NCBI RefSeq assembly: GCF_003111645.1 | Contig: NZ_CP022187.1 | Location: 2,604,001 to 2,668,000 of the forward strand | DNA from: Parazoarcus communis | GTDB lineage: Bacteria > Pseudomonadota > Gammaproteobacteria > Burkholderiales > Rhodocyclaceae | Direction of reading: 5' to 3' | Length of the DNA stretch: 64,000 bases | Shown here: one piece after another, positions 28,013 to 38,751 of the stretch | Position numbering within the stretch: the stretch's first letter is position 1 | How the letters are laid out: each line of letters begins with the position of its first letter | Program-made: the position numbers and the translations under genes | Notes under the pieces: generated by a model | The model's input: only the letters and a program-made list of their open reading frames with translations | Told to the model about the DNA's origin: nothing | Databases searched by the model: none

Positions 28013-29158
28013 CTAGTCACGGCTGCTGCGCCGGGCGCGCGCGTACTGGCTGCGCCAGCCCGAACGGACGTCCTGCCACCATGCGTGATCGAACACCCAC
28101 GCCAGCGATGGCAGAAGGGGCGCAAAGTAGTGCCTCGCGGCCGACGGACGGTCGACCTGGGCCGCGCGCAGCGGAACCCTCAACGCGCTCAGACGCTGAT
28201 GCAGCGACGGATGAAATGGCAGGGAGACGTCTTCCTCGTCCTCAAGCAGCACCGCGGTGACTGCGCGCACCGATGCCGGCCGCAGGAACCCGGTCTCCAC
28301 GCCCAGCCCCATCTCGCGGTAGGGGCGGATGCTCGGTCGGGCACGGCTCTCGCTTTGTGCCATGACCTTGGGCCAGTAATCCTGACGCAGGAAGCGCTCC
28401 TTGAGCGTTACTTCGACCAGGGTCTCTCCGAGAAGCCCCGCCCCGACCAGCTTTGCCGCAATGGCGTCAGCCTCGAACTCTTCGATGCGCGAGAGCCGCA
28501 GCATGTCACGGTAGAAGCGGCGCAAGACGCGATCGGCCAGGGTTTCTACGATGGGCATGCTCTCGCACATTGCGTCGAGCACACGAAACCACCATGCCCG
28601 CACGTGTGCGCCGAGCTTTCCGAGCCCATTGCGCTGCAGGGCAAGATGGGCGAACTCATGCGCCATGACCGCCGCAAGCTGCGAGCGCGAAACGCTATGC
28701 ACCAGCGGCAGCCCCAGCAGGAGGTGAGACTCGATGCGGCCCACGCAGCCCCAGCGCGCACGCTGCAGCACTGTCGCGTTCGGGTCGCGGGTGATCCACA
28801 CGCGATCAATTGGGTCGGCACCAAGATGGCTGCCGATATCGTCCATCAGGCAGTAAAACTCGGGGGCCGCATCGGGCGGCAGGAGAATGCCCTCGGGCTC
28901 GGGAGCAGGCACGTAGAAGATTGTCGTCAGGCGGGCGCACAGATACGCGGCACACACCGCCGCCAGACTCGACGCCACCGTGGCCAGTGGCTCACCCTCG
29001 TTAAGGGTCTGCCAGCTGTGCATCAACGCAAGCACCACGGCGCAGAAGGCAAGCACCATCAGGGCCCCCACTGCCGACAGCCCCGCAAACGCGATCAGCC
29101 CGAGCCGACGCGCAAGGCGTGGTCGCAAATCGAACAGGCGGGAACGAGGCACGTACAT
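28013..29158 (-). CDS. M48-family membrane metalloprotease
   Basis: 381 residues. Two hydrophobic segments lie at about 20-48 and 60-82. The zinc motif HEFAH is at residues 167-171 (VMAHEFAHLAL), followed by FEADAIAAKLVG, which supplies the third ligand Glu. Similar to HtpX/Ste24-type peptidases, it would cut membrane or envelope proteins from the cytoplasmic face. It is divergent from rhlE across a 289-base spacer and does not form an operon with the acyltransferase 225 bases downstream. The substrate is unknown. Confidence 0.87.
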   Translation of the reverse strand: MYVPRSRLFDLRPRLARRLGLIAFAGLSAVGALMVLAFCAVVLALMHSWQTLNEGEPLATVASSLAAVCAAYLCARLTTIFYVPAPEPEGILLPPDAAPEFYCLMDDIGSHLGADPIDRVWITRDPNATVLQRARWGCVGRIESHLLLGLPLVHSVSRSQLAAVMAHEFAHLALQRNGLGKLGAHVRAWWFRVLDAMCESMPIVETLADRVLRRFYRDMLRLSRIEEFEADAIAAKLVGAGLLGETLVEVTLKERFLRQDYWPKVMAQSESRARPSIRPYREMGLGVETGFLRPASVRAVTAVLLEDEEDVSLPFHPSLHQRLSALRVPLRAAQVDRPSAARHYFAPLLPSLAWVFDHAWWQDVRSGWRSQYARARRSSRD

Positions 29159-29447
29159 GGGAGCACACTCCGGCGACAGCCGTTAGGCGGGCCTGAATAT
29201 ACACGTTGTCGGCAGGGGGAGATATTCAACGAAAGGCTTAGGAAGCCTCATGCAAAGGGAGGAAACCCTCTGATTTCAGTGAATTCTCGCTTTCCGCGCC
29301 TGAACAATCTATAGTAAGAGGCTGTTGCGTGCCCGACCAATCGGCCGCAGCACTTTCCAACGACCTTTTCCGGTCACGAATCCCGCCCGCCTCGATTGGT
29401 GTCGTACGCCCTGCGCACGACAGGCCGTCGCTGGAGCATTTTCTCGC
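29159..29447 (+). promoter_or_regulatory. Divergent M48/rhlE upstream region
   Basis: 289 bases. A TATAGT -10-like hexamer (29310-29315) lies 132 bases before the rhlE ATG, with only a weak -35. Two short stem-loops (around 29236-29250 and 29261-29275) lie on the upstream side. A long untranslated leader is common for cold-inducible RNA helicases. No small ORF or riboswitch is recognised. Confidence 0.35.
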
Positions 29448-31007
<1,560 letters not shown>

Positions 31008-31036
31008 TCACTGATCCGCGCTGCACGACACGTGAA

Positions 31037-31067
31037 GAAGGCCACCGCAAGGTGGCCTTCTTTTTTT
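31037..31067 (+). terminator. Rho-independent terminator of rhlE
   Basis: A 10-bp stem GAAGGCCACC/GGTGGCCTTC with GCAA tetraloop is followed by seven T residues, 29 bases after the rhlE stop. On the minus strand it sits just past the bluB stop, but without a good U-run. Confidence 0.95.
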
Positions 31068-31080
31068 GGAACGAAAGTAC

Positions 31081-31746
31081 TCAATCAGCCGAAGATGGCC
31101 ACACGTTCTCGGACAATACGTCCTCGATCGGCATGCGCTCGGCCCATTTCTCGATCTCCAGCATCGGCTTCGGGTAGAAGGCCTCGACGTGGCCGATACA
31201 CAGCACCGCAACCGGGCAGGCGCCTTCGGGCATGGACAGCAGCGTCGCAAGCTTGTCCGGATCGAAGATCGACACCCAGCCCATGCCAAGTCCTTCGGCG
31301 CGCGCCGCCAGCCACATGTTCTGAATCGCACAGGCCACCGAGGCCAGATCCATTTCGGGCAAGGTCCGGCGCCCGAACACATGCTTCTCGCGCCCTTCGG
31401 CAAGTGCGACCACCAGCACCTCGCCGGCGTCGAGCACGCCTTCGACCTTGAGCTTCATGAAGTCTTCCGCACGCTCGCCAAGCGCCTCGGCAGTGGCAAT
31501 CCGCTCTTCCTCCACCAGCGCGTGCATGCGCTCGCGCAAGGCGGGGTCGGTGATGCGGATGAAGCGCCAGGGCTGCATGTAACCGACACTCGGTGCATGG
31601 TGGGCAGCCCACAGCAGTCGCCGCAGGACTTCGGGATCGACGGCATCCGGCAGGAAGTGGCGCATGTCACGACGTTCGGCGATCACGCGATAAACGGCAG
31701 CGATCTCCGCGCTGGAGAAGGCGAGCGAAGCAGTGTTTGAAGGCAT
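31081..31746 (-). CDS. bluB: 5,6-dimethylbenzimidazole synthase
   Basis: 221 residues from ATG at 31746 (MPSNTASLAFSSAEIAAVYR). Nitroreductase-like FMN fold with the BluB motifs ERRDMRHFLPDAVDP, AAHHAPSVGYMQPWRFI and GLGMGWVSIFDP. It consumes FMNH2 and O2 to make dimethylbenzimidazole, the lower ligand of cobalamin, which needs oxygen even though the corrin ring route here is oxygen-independent. It is divergent from the riboswitch-controlled cobalamin operon. Confidence 0.93.
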   Translation of the reverse strand: MPSNTASLAFSSAEIAAVYRVIAERRDMRHFLPDAVDPEVLRRLLWAAHHAPSVGYMQPWRFIRITDPALRERMHALVEEERIATAEALGERAEDFMKLKVEGVLDAGEVLVVALAEGREKHVFGRRTLPEMDLASVACAIQNMWLAARAEGLGMGWVSIFDPDKLATLLSMPEGACPVAVLCIGHVEAFYPKPMLEIEKWAERMPIEDVLSENVWPSSAD

Positions 31747-31871
31747 GAAATCAGGACTCCGGCAAGCAGGGCTGCAGTGTAGCGCACCGGTGGCCACACA
31801 CCTTCGTTCCACCCGCTTGCCGTAAGGACAGCTTGCAAACACCCATGAACCTCGACTAAGCTCCGCCCCAC

Positions 31872-32080
31872 ATTCGATCCGGGTGCCTTGTCATAAAGTC
31901 TTATGACGGGTGAAACGGGAAGTCCGGTGACGCTGATCGCACATGCGCTCAGCCACTCCGGCGCAGCCCCCGCTGCTGTAAGCCTGACGAATCCGCTGCA
32001 ACACAGATGACCACTGGGTTTCTCCCCGGGAAGGTCGGCGGATGAGGAAGATGGTGAGCCAGAAGACCGGCCCGATCGAG
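31872..32080 (+). ncRNA. Cobalamin riboswitch
   Basis: Characteristic segments appear in order: GGGTGCC (31881-31887), GAAACGGGAAGTCCGGTG, CAGCCCCCGCTGCTGTAA, and the B12 box AGCCAGAAGACCGGCC (32057-32072). The closing stem pairs CGATC (31875-31879) with GATCG (32074-32078). It faces the cbiM-like gene 200 bases downstream and should shut off the whole operon when adenosylcobalamin is plentiful. An expression platform is not obvious by eye. Confidence 0.95.
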
Positions 32081-32279
32081 ATGAAAGAGATGTGAATCCC
32101 GGGGTGAGGGTTCGATCCGACTGCTTGGTCGCGGCCGTATTTTCTTCGTACGCCTCCATGCCAGCCGCATTCGATATTCGTTTTGCGTAGACGTTCGCAC
32201 GTTCATGGACTGCCCATGCGCGCTTTCGCCTGCCTCCCCGGCTTCAGGTCGCCAGCCAAGCACACGAGGGGAGTTCTTC

Positions 32280-32906
32280 ATGCATATCGAACCGGGTTAC
32301 GTTTCCACCGCCAAAATCGCTGCCGCCAACATCGCAGCCACCGGACTGCTTGCCAGTCATGCCCTGCCGCTGCTGCGGCAACCGCAACTGATCCTGCGCT
32401 CGCTGCTCGCCGCGCTGTTCTTTTCGGTGTTCATGCAGAGCTTCCACCTTGCCGTCGGTCCGTCCGAACTGCATTTCATCGGCGCGATGCCGATGTACCT
32501 GATCCTCGGATTCGTGCCCACGCTGCTTGGTTTCGGCATCGGTCTGGCCTTGCAGGGGCTGTTCTTCGAACCCGCCGATCTTGTCCATCTCGGCATCAAC
32601 ACCCTGTCGCTTGCGGTGCCACTGATGCTGGTGCACCACACCGTCGGCAAGCGCTTCGACAGCCTCAGGCTGCGCAACATCATGAAACTCGACGCGGTGT
32701 TCTACACCGGCGTAACCGCCATGGTCGGCTTCTGGCTCGCCATTGGCGAAGTGGCCACGCCGCTTGCCGACTGGGCTGCCTTCGCGATTGCCTATGCTCC
32801 GCTGGTCGTTCTCGAACCGCTGATCACCTTCAGCCTGATCCGCCTGCTGCAGCCCTATGCCGCCAGCACGGCGATGAAGCTGTGCACCACCCTGCGGGCA
32901 GGCTGA
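32280..32906 (+). CDS. cbiM: CbiM-like cobalt (energy-coupling factor) permease
   Basis: 208 residues from ATG at 32280, preceded by GAGGGGAG. The N-terminus MHIEPGYVS matches the MHIPDGFLS start of CbiM, whose Met1-His2 bind Co2+. About six membrane helices follow. It is the first gene behind the cobalamin riboswitch. No cbiN, cbiQ or cbiO is present, so it is either a stand-alone CbiM or uses partners elsewhere. The sequence is divergent enough that nickel transport cannot be excluded, but context favours cobalt. Confidence 0.82.
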   Translation: MHIEPGYVSTAKIAAANIAATGLLASHALPLLRQPQLILRSLLAALFFSVFMQSFHLAVGPSELHFIGAMPMYLILGFVPTLLGFGIGLALQGLFFEPADLVHLGINTLSLAVPLMLVHHTVGKRFDSLRLRNIMKLDAVFYTGVTAMVGFWLAIGEVATPLADWAAFAIAYAPLVVLEPLITFSLIRLLQPYAASTAMKLCTTLRAG

Positions 32907-32910
32907 GCAC

Positions 32911-33732
32911 ATGGGCATCATCTGGTTCGTCGGCGCCGGCCCCGGCGACCCCGACCTGATCACGGTCAAGGGTCGCGGGCTGCTCGAACAGGCGGGCGCG
33001 ATCCTCTTTGCCGGGTCGCTGGTCGACCAGGCTGCCACGCGCTTTGCCCCACCGGGTTGCGAGATTCGCGACTCCAAGGACATGACGCTGGAGGAGATGA
33101 GCGCATGGCTGCTCGACGCCTGCGCCCGACATGCAACGGTGGTGCGCCTGCAGACCGGCGACCCCGGGCTGTATGGGGCGCTGGTGGAGATGACCCGCCC
33201 GCTCGACGCCGCCGGCGTGCAGTGGAAGGTCGTGCCGGGCGTGTCTTCGGCGATGGCCGCCGCAGCTGCGGCAGGCGAAACCCTGACCCTGCCTGAAGTC
33301 ACCCAGACCGTGATTCTCACCCGCGTTGCCGGGCGCACGCCGATGCCTGCAGGCGAAGAGCTCGAGGCGCTGGCAGCGCATCGCAGCACCTTGTGCATCT
33401 TTCTGTCGATCACGCTGCTGCATGAAGTCCAGCGTGCGTTGCGCAGCGCCGGATGGTCCGAGGACGCACCCATCGTCGTGGTGCAGAAGGCCAGCTGGCC
33501 CGGGGCGGAAAAGATCGTGCGCGGCACGCTCGCCGACATCAAGCGTCGCTGCCAGGACGAGAAGATCGCCTCGCAGGCCATGATCATCGCCAGCCCCGCG
33601 CTGGGCGCGCGCGACTGGGCCGATATCGCCCGCTCCAAACTCTACGACCCCGGTTTTTCACACCGTTTCCGCAAAGCCACCCTGATGCAGGACGACGGCA
33701 CGGAAAGCGCAACCACCGAGATTCCGTCATGA
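32911..33732 (+). CDS. cobM: Precorrin-4 / cobalt-precorrin-4 C11-methyltransferase
   Basis: 273 residues. Tetrapyrrole-methylase fold with VGAGPGDPDLITVKGRGLLEQA at the start, RLQTGDPGLYGAL, and VVPGVSSAMAAAAAAGETLTLPEV, matching CobM/CbiF. It methylates C11 with S-adenosylmethionine. It begins 4 bases after the cbiM-like stop and overlaps cbiX by 4 bases. The last 20 residues are an acidic extension. Confidence 0.94.
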   Translation: MGIIWFVGAGPGDPDLITVKGRGLLEQAGAILFAGSLVDQAATRFAPPGCEIRDSKDMTLEEMSAWLLDACARHATVVRLQTGDPGLYGALVEMTRPLDAAGVQWKVVPGVSSAMAAAAAAGETLTLPEVTQTVILTRVAGRTPMPAGEELEALAAHRSTLCIFLSITLLHEVQRALRSAGWSEDAPIVVVQKASWPGAEKIVRGTLADIKRRCQDEKIASQAMIIASPALGARDWADIARSKLYDPGFSHRFRKATLMQDDGTESATTEIPS

Positions 33733-34628
33733 ACGATCACACCATCCTCCTCGTCGGCCATGGTTCGCGCAATCGCGAAGGCAACCGCGAGATCCTGCAG
33801 TTCGCCACCCAGTGGCAGGCGCGTCACCCGGGCTGGCGCATCGAAGCCTGCTTCATCGAACATGCGGAAGTCCTGCTCGACGAGGGCCTGGACCGCGCCG
33901 CCCGGAACGCACGCCGGGTCACCGTCGTACCCTTCATTCTCAACGCAGCGGGCCATGTGAAGATGGAACTGCCGGCGGCAGTGTCGCGTGCGCGCGCCCG
34001 CCATCCTGAGGTGGACTTCGTGTGCACCCGCCACCTGGGCATGGGCCGCGAGATGCTTGCCGTGCTCAAGGGCCAGCTCGACCGCCTGCTGCACCAGCTC
34101 GCCACCCCGGACCCGCGCACCACCGGCGTCATCCTGCTCGGCCGCGGCTCGTCCGATGCCGGTGCCAATGGCGAGCTCGCCCGCATGACGCGCTGGGTGT
34201 TCGAAGACTACGACCACGATCTGGTCGACCTTGCCTTCACCAGCATCACCTGGCCGCGGCTCGAAACCGTGGTTCAGCGCCAGATCCGCCTTGGCATGAT
34301 GCAGATCTGCATCGTGCCGGTGTATCTCTTCAGCGGCGTGCTGATGGACCGCATCAAGACCCAGACCGAACGCCTGCAAGCCCAGTTTCCGCACCTTGCC
34401 TTTGCCCTCGGCACCCATTTCGGTTTCGACAAGGGCATCTTCGATCTGCTCGACAGCCGCATCGGCGAGTCGGGCGCCGCAGAAGGCGGCCTGCTCGAAT
34501 GCGACGGCTGCAAGTATCGCGTCGCCGCCGAAGCCGAACATCTGCACGACCACAGCCACACCCACGTGCATGCCGCGCATTCGCTGGGTCACGGGCATGA
34601 ACACCACCACGACCATGCACCCGCCTGA
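33729..34628 (+). CDS. cbiX: Sirohydrochlorin cobaltochelatase CbiX (long form, His-rich tail)
   Basis: 299 residues from ATG at 33729. Two chelatase half-domains are fused: LLVGHGSRNREGNRE near residue 7 and VILLGRGSSDAGANGE near residue 137, with a metal-binding His in each. The last 29 residues hold 13 histidines and are typical of a metal-storage tail in long CbiX proteins. It inserts Co2+ into sirohydrochlorin, the committing step of the oxygen-independent (early-cobalt) route. Confidence 0.94.
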   Translation: MNDHTILLVGHGSRNREGNREILQFATQWQARHPGWRIEACFIEHAEVLLDEGLDRAARNARRVTVVPFILNAAGHVKMELPAAVSRARARHPEVDFVCTRHLGMGREMLAVLKGQLDRLLHQLATPDPRTTGVILLGRGSSDAGANGELARMTRWVFEDYDHDLVDLAFTSITWPRLETVVQRQIRLGMMQICIVPVYLFSGVLMDRIKTQTERLQAQFPHLAFALGTHFGFDKGIFDLLDSRIGESGAAEGGLLECDGCKYRVAAEAEHLHDHSHTHVHAAHSLGHGHEHHHDHAPA

Positions 34629-34650
34629 GCTCAGCGCCCGGAACCCGACC

Positions 34651-35331
34651 ATGACCGCAAACACCGTTACCGAGCAGCTCACCGCCGCGGGTCGTGCCAT
34701 CGAGCATGACTCCTTTGCCGTCATCGACGCCGAGGTCGTCCGGCACGACTATCGCCCCGAGCAATGGCCCATCGTGCGCCGCATGATTCACGCCAATGCC
34801 GACTTCGACTTCAACGGCCTCACCGACTTTCATCCCGCGGCGGTCGAAGCAGGGCTTGCAGCCATCCTGCGGGGCGGAGCGGCGATCGTGGCCGATGTCG
34901 AGATGATCTGTGTCGGCCTGTCGGCGTCACGACTGGCGCACTTCGGCATGCACGCCCACCAGTTCATCTCCGACGCCGACGTCATCGAGCTCGCCAATGC
35001 GGAGAACACCACGCGTGCCGTGCAGGCGATGCGCAAGGCGCACCGGCAAGGCCTGCTCGACGGTGCGCTGGTCGGCATCGGCAATGCACCCACCGCGCTG
35101 ATCGAGATCGTGCGCCTGATCCGCGAGGAAGGCGCACGCCCCGCGCTGGTCGTCGGCATGCCGGTGGGCTTCGTCTCCGCCGCCGAATCGAAGGACCTGA
35201 TGGCCGGGCTCACCGAGGTGCCGTGGATCGTGATCCGTGGGCGCAAGGGGGGCTCGACGCTGGTGGTCGCGGCACTGCATGCACTGCTCGGACTGGCCGA
35301 AGCACGCCAGCTGCAGCCCGCGCAAGCCTGA
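34651..35331 (+). CDS. cobH: Precorrin-8X methylmutase (CobH/CbiC)
   Basis: 226 residues from ATG at 34651. Family motifs: SFAVIDAEV, MIHANADFDF, GAAIVADVEMICVGLS, GNAPTAL and VVGMPVGFVSAAESKDLM; the catalytic His is in the MIHA segment. It moves a methyl group from C11 to C12 to give (cobalt-)hydrogenobyrinate. An ATG at 34615 is an alternative start overlapping cbiX; the later one fits family length better, although its ribosome-binding site is weak. Confidence 0.93.
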   Translation: MTANTVTEQLTAAGRAIEHDSFAVIDAEVVRHDYRPEQWPIVRRMIHANADFDFNGLTDFHPAAVEAGLAAILRGGAAIVADVEMICVGLSASRLAHFGMHAHQFISDADVIELANAENTTRAVQAMRKAHRQGLLDGALVGIGNAPTALIEIVRLIREEGARPALVVGMPVGFVSAAESKDLMAGLTEVPWIVIRGRKGGSTLVVAALHALLGLAEARQLQPAQA

Positions 35332-35338
35332 ACACGCC

Positions 35339-36517
35339 ATGGCAGCCGGTCACACGCTCCCCGAGAAGGTTCGCAAGGGTGATCCCAAGCGCGACCGCGG
35401 CAACCGCACCGGTTTCTCGACCGGCGCCAATGCCGCGGCAGCGGCCACTGCGGCCACGCTCGGACTGGTGCAGGGCGTGGTGCCCGAGGCGGTCGAATGC
35501 GTGCTGCCGAACACCCTGCGCGTGCGCTTCAACATCTGCGACGGCCGCGTGACGCATCACCCGGAAGGCGACTGCGCACATGCAGTCTCGATCAAGGACG
35601 CAGGCGACGACCCCGACGCCACGCATGGCGCCCACCTCACCGCCGACGTGCGACGCATCATTGGCGGAGGCGGTGCCATCGTCCTCAAGGGCGGGCGCGG
35701 TGTCGGCGTCGTCACCAAGCCCGGCCTCGGGCTCGATGTCGGCGGCCCCGCGATCAACCCTGCGCCACGACGCAGCATCACCGAAAACGTCGCCACCGCG
35801 GGCGCAGCCATTCTTTCCGCGGGCGACAGTCTGGAAGTCACCATCTCGGTACCGGGTGGCGAAGAGATGGCCAAGAAAACGCTGAATGCCCGGCTCGGCA
35901 TTCTTGGCGGCATCAGCATTCTCGGCACCACCGGCATCGTCCGCCCCTATTCGACCGCGGCCTTTCGTGCGAGCGTGATCCAGGCCGTGGATGTAGCGGC
36001 GAACCAGGGCCAGACCTCGGTGGTGTTCACGACGGGCGGCCGGACCGAAAAATGCGCGATGCGCGAGTTTCCGCAACTCGACGAAGCCTGTTTCGTGCAG
36101 ATGGGCGACTTCGTCAAGGCCGCGTTCGCCACCGCGCTCAAGCACGACATGCAGCACATCATCATCGGCGCGATGGTGGGCAAGCTGACCAAGATCGCCC
36201 AGGGCCTGTCGGTGACGCACGCCTGGCGCGAGGAGGTCGACCGCGACCTGATCGCCGGCGCCGCCGCCGAAGTCGGCGCACCAGCCGATCTGATCGAGGA
36301 GATCCGCGCCGCCGAAACCGCCCGCTTCGCTGCCGAACGACTGGCCGAACTTGGCCTTGCCGTGACCTTTCACCGCGCGCTCGCTGCCCGCGCCATCCGC
36401 AGCCTGCGCGAGCGCTACCCCGGCCCCCACCGCCTCACCGTGCTGGCCTGCAATTTCGAAGGCGTGCCGATCGTGACCCTGAACGAAGAAGAACTGATGG
36501 AACCCGCTCATGCCTGA
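35339..36517 (+). CDS. cbiD: Cobalt-precorrin-5B C1-methyltransferase
   Basis: 392 residues from ATG at 35339. The CbiD signature NRTGFSTGANAAAAATAA is near residue 22, and GRGVGVVTKPGLGLDVGGPAINP near residue 120. CbiD is specific to the oxygen-independent pathway, replacing CobF. It starts 7 bases after cobH and overlaps cobL by 8 bases. Confidence 0.94.
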   Translation: MAAGHTLPEKVRKGDPKRDRGNRTGFSTGANAAAAATAATLGLVQGVVPEAVECVLPNTLRVRFNICDGRVTHHPEGDCAHAVSIKDAGDDPDATHGAHLTADVRRIIGGGGAIVLKGGRGVGVVTKPGLGLDVGGPAINPAPRRSITENVATAGAAILSAGDSLEVTISVPGGEEMAKKTLNARLGILGGISILGTTGIVRPYSTAAFRASVIQAVDVAANQGQTSVVFTTGGRTEKCAMREFPQLDEACFVQMGDFVKAAFATALKHDMQHIIIGAMVGKLTKIAQGLSVTHAWREEVDRDLIAGAAAEVGAPADLIEEIRAAETARFAAERLAELGLAVTFHRALAARAIRSLRERYPGPHRLTVLACNFEGVPIVTLNEEELMEPAHA

Positions 36518-37919
36518 AAACCAACGCCCGCTGTGCTGCGTGATCGGCGTCATCGATGACGGCTGGGCCAGCCTGTCCGCAGCCGCCCAGGCACGACTGC
36601 GCACCGCCAGCGTTCTGATCGGCGCTCGGCGCACGCTTGATCTCGTCGCGCCCTTCCTGCCCGAAGACACCGAGTGTCTCGACATGGACGGTGCGCTGTC
36701 GCAAACGCCAGGATGGATCGCCAGCGCGCTCGATGCGGGCAGACCGGTTGCGATACTCGCCACGGGCGATCCGCTGTGTCACGGCATTGCCCGCTTTCTG
36801 ATCGGCAAGCTCGGCGCCGGCGCTGTCGAGGTCATGCCCGCGCCATCGACCATTCAGCTCGCCTTCGCCCGCCTCAAGAAGCCGTGGCAGGACGCGCGCA
36901 TCAGCTCCTGCCACGGCCCCGATGCAGGCGAGTGGCCCGGTGACGACGCGACTCCCGGCCCGACACCGGCACACGGCCTGTACAAACTGGTGCGCGCAGT
37001 CGCCAGCCATCCGCTGGTCGCCACCTTCACCAGCCCGCACAACGGCCCGGACCGCATCGCCCGCGCACTGCTCGCCGCCGGCTATGGCGATGATGCGCAC
37101 GAAAGCGTCAGACTGTCCGTCGTCGCCTGCCTGTGTCACGCGGACGAAGCCGTCTTTGCCAACCTGCGCCTGACCGACGCAGCGCGCCGCCGCTTTCCCG
37201 ACCCCAACGTCGTCATCATCGAACGCATCGCACGGGCAGGCGACGGGTACGCACCGACGCGCTACCCGCCCGACCTCGTCTCGAGCATTCCACATAGCGC
37301 ACCGGTATTCGGCTTCGACGATCTCGATTACGTACAACGCACGCCCGAGAAGGGGCTGATCACAAAGCTCGAAGCACGTGCGGTGTCGCTCGCCCGCCTC
37401 GGCCTGCGCGCCGACAGCATCGTATGGGATATCGGCGCTGGCTCGGGCTCGGTCGGCCTTGAAGCCAGCCGCATCGCTCACCTGGGCCACGTGTGGGCGA
37501 TCGAGAAGAACAGCGGCGACGCGACCAACGCGCGCATCAATGCACGGCGCATGCGCGCAAGCAATTACAGCCTGTTCGAGGGCAAGGCGCCTGCCGGACT
37601 CGATACATGGCCCGCACCCGACGCGGTTTTCATCGGCGGCTCCGGCGGCGAACTGGGGGAACTCATCGCACTGGTCCTTGGCAGGCTCAAGCCCCGCGGG
37701 CACCTGGTGATGAACTTCGTCACCCTGGAAAACCTCGCCCTCGCCACCCGGACACTTCAGCAGCTTGGCGCCACCTGGGACGTCACCATGCTCTCGGCCG
37801 CACGCAGTCAGCCGATTCTCGACATGCACCGCCTCGCCGCCCAGAACCCGGTCTGGATCGTCAGCGCGCAGGCTGCAGGCCGTCCATCAGACCCCGCAGG
37901 AGGCAACACCCATGAATGA
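36510..37919 (+). CDS. cobL: Precorrin-6Y methyltransferase/decarboxylase, CbiE-CbiT fusion
   Basis: 469 residues. The N-terminal part (1-200) is a CbiE-type tetrapyrrole methylase (LIGARRTLDLV, ILATGDPLCHGIARFL, PAPSTIQLAFARL). The C-terminal part (about 270-430) is a CbiT Rossmann methyltransferase (KLEARAVSLARLGL, WDIGAGSGSVGLEASR). It methylates C5 and C15 and decarboxylates the C12 acetate. The fused form is typical of the CobL name although the surrounding genes are of the anaerobic set. Confidence 0.94.
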   Translation: MPENQRPLCCVIGVIDDGWASLSAAAQARLRTASVLIGARRTLDLVAPFLPEDTECLDMDGALSQTPGWIASALDAGRPVAILATGDPLCHGIARFLIGKLGAGAVEVMPAPSTIQLAFARLKKPWQDARISSCHGPDAGEWPGDDATPGPTPAHGLYKLVRAVASHPLVATFTSPHNGPDRIARALLAAGYGDDAHESVRLSVVACLCHADEAVFANLRLTDAARRRFPDPNVVIIERIARAGDGYAPTRYPPDLVSSIPHSAPVFGFDDLDYVQRTPEKGLITKLEARAVSLARLGLRADSIVWDIGAGSGSVGLEASRIAHLGHVWAIEKNSGDATNARINARRMRASNYSLFEGKAPAGLDTWPAPDAVFIGGSGGELGELIALVLGRLKPRGHLVMNFVTLENLALATRTLQQLGATWDVTMLSAARSQPILDMHRLAAQNPVWIVSAQAAGRPSDPAGGNTHE

Positions 37920-38751
37920 CATGACTCCCCCCCACCTTCAGGCATCGCAACCTGCCTTACGCTTCGGCCGCCTGATCGGTGTCTCGCTCGGCCCCGGCGA
38001 TCCCGATCTCATCACCCGCCGTGGCTGGGCGGCGCTGCAATCCGGCGCGCGCTGGGCCTACCCGGTCAAACGCGCGGAGGAAAGCTCTTACGCGCTCGGC
38101 ATCGCCCGCCGGGGTGGTCTCGAGATCCCGGCCGATGTCGCCGAACTGGTCTTTCCAATGACGCGCGACGCGACCGCACTGGCCAAGGCGTGGACGCGCG
38201 CCGCCAGCCGCACGGTCGAGTGGCTGGCGAGCGGGCGTGATGTCGCTTTTCTGGTCGAGGGCGATGCCTCCACTTACTCCACCTTCCGCCACCTAGCGCG
38301 CGCAGTGCGCGAACTGGCGCCCGCTGTCACCGTGGAGACCATCCCCGGCGTCAGTTCATTTGCCGCGGCCGCCGCCCGTGCGGATGTGGCGCTGGCCGAG
38401 GAGGACGAGACCTTGGCCATCATCCCCGCCGCCTACGGCGTGCCAGTGATCGATCATCTGCTCGACGAGTTCGACACCCTGGTGCTGATGAAGGTGAAGC
38501 CGCTGCTGGACGAAGTGCTGGACCTGCTCGAACGACGCGGGCTGATCGCCACCAGCTGCTTCATCGAGAAGGTTGGCTCACCCGAGGAGCGGGTGGTGCG
38601 CGACGTCGCCAGTCTGCGCGGCGAGAAGGTGAATTACCTGTCGCTGTTGCTCGTGCAGAACCCGAAGCGCGTGCGCGGAGAACTGCGCCGCGGCTGTCGC
38701 AAGAGATCAGAGGCCTCGTATATCCCTGCAGCAGCAGAGGCCGCCACGTGA
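37912..38751 (+). CDS. cobI: Precorrin-2 / cobalt-precorrin-2 C20-methyltransferase
   Basis: 279 residues from ATG at 37912, with an AGGAGG ribosome-binding site. Motifs: GVSLGPGDPDLITRRGWAAL, LVEGDASTYSTFRHLA, and ETIPGVSSFAAAAARADVALAEEDE, matching CobI/CbiL. It overlaps cobL by 8 bases. Its last codons lie within the left arm of a long palindrome (38734-38963), so the C-terminal SEASYIPAAAEAAT may be element-derived. Confidence 0.93.
   Translation: MNDMTPPHLQASQPALRFGRLIGVSLGPGDPDLITRRGWAALQSGARWAYPVKRAEESSYALGIARRGGLEIPADVAELVFPMTRDATALAKAWTRAASRTVEWLASGRDVAFLVEGDASTYSTFRHLARAVRELAPAVTVETIPGVSSFAAAAARADVALAEEDETLAIIPAAYGVPVIDHLLDEFDTLVLMKVKPLLDEVLDLLERRGLIATSCFIEKVGSPEERVVRDVASLRGEKVNYLSLLLVQNPKRVRGELRRGCRKRSEASYIPAAAEAAT

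Noticed and set aside
35210-36763. 517-codon open frame antisense to cbiD
   Set aside because: cbiD and its operon neighbours account for the region.
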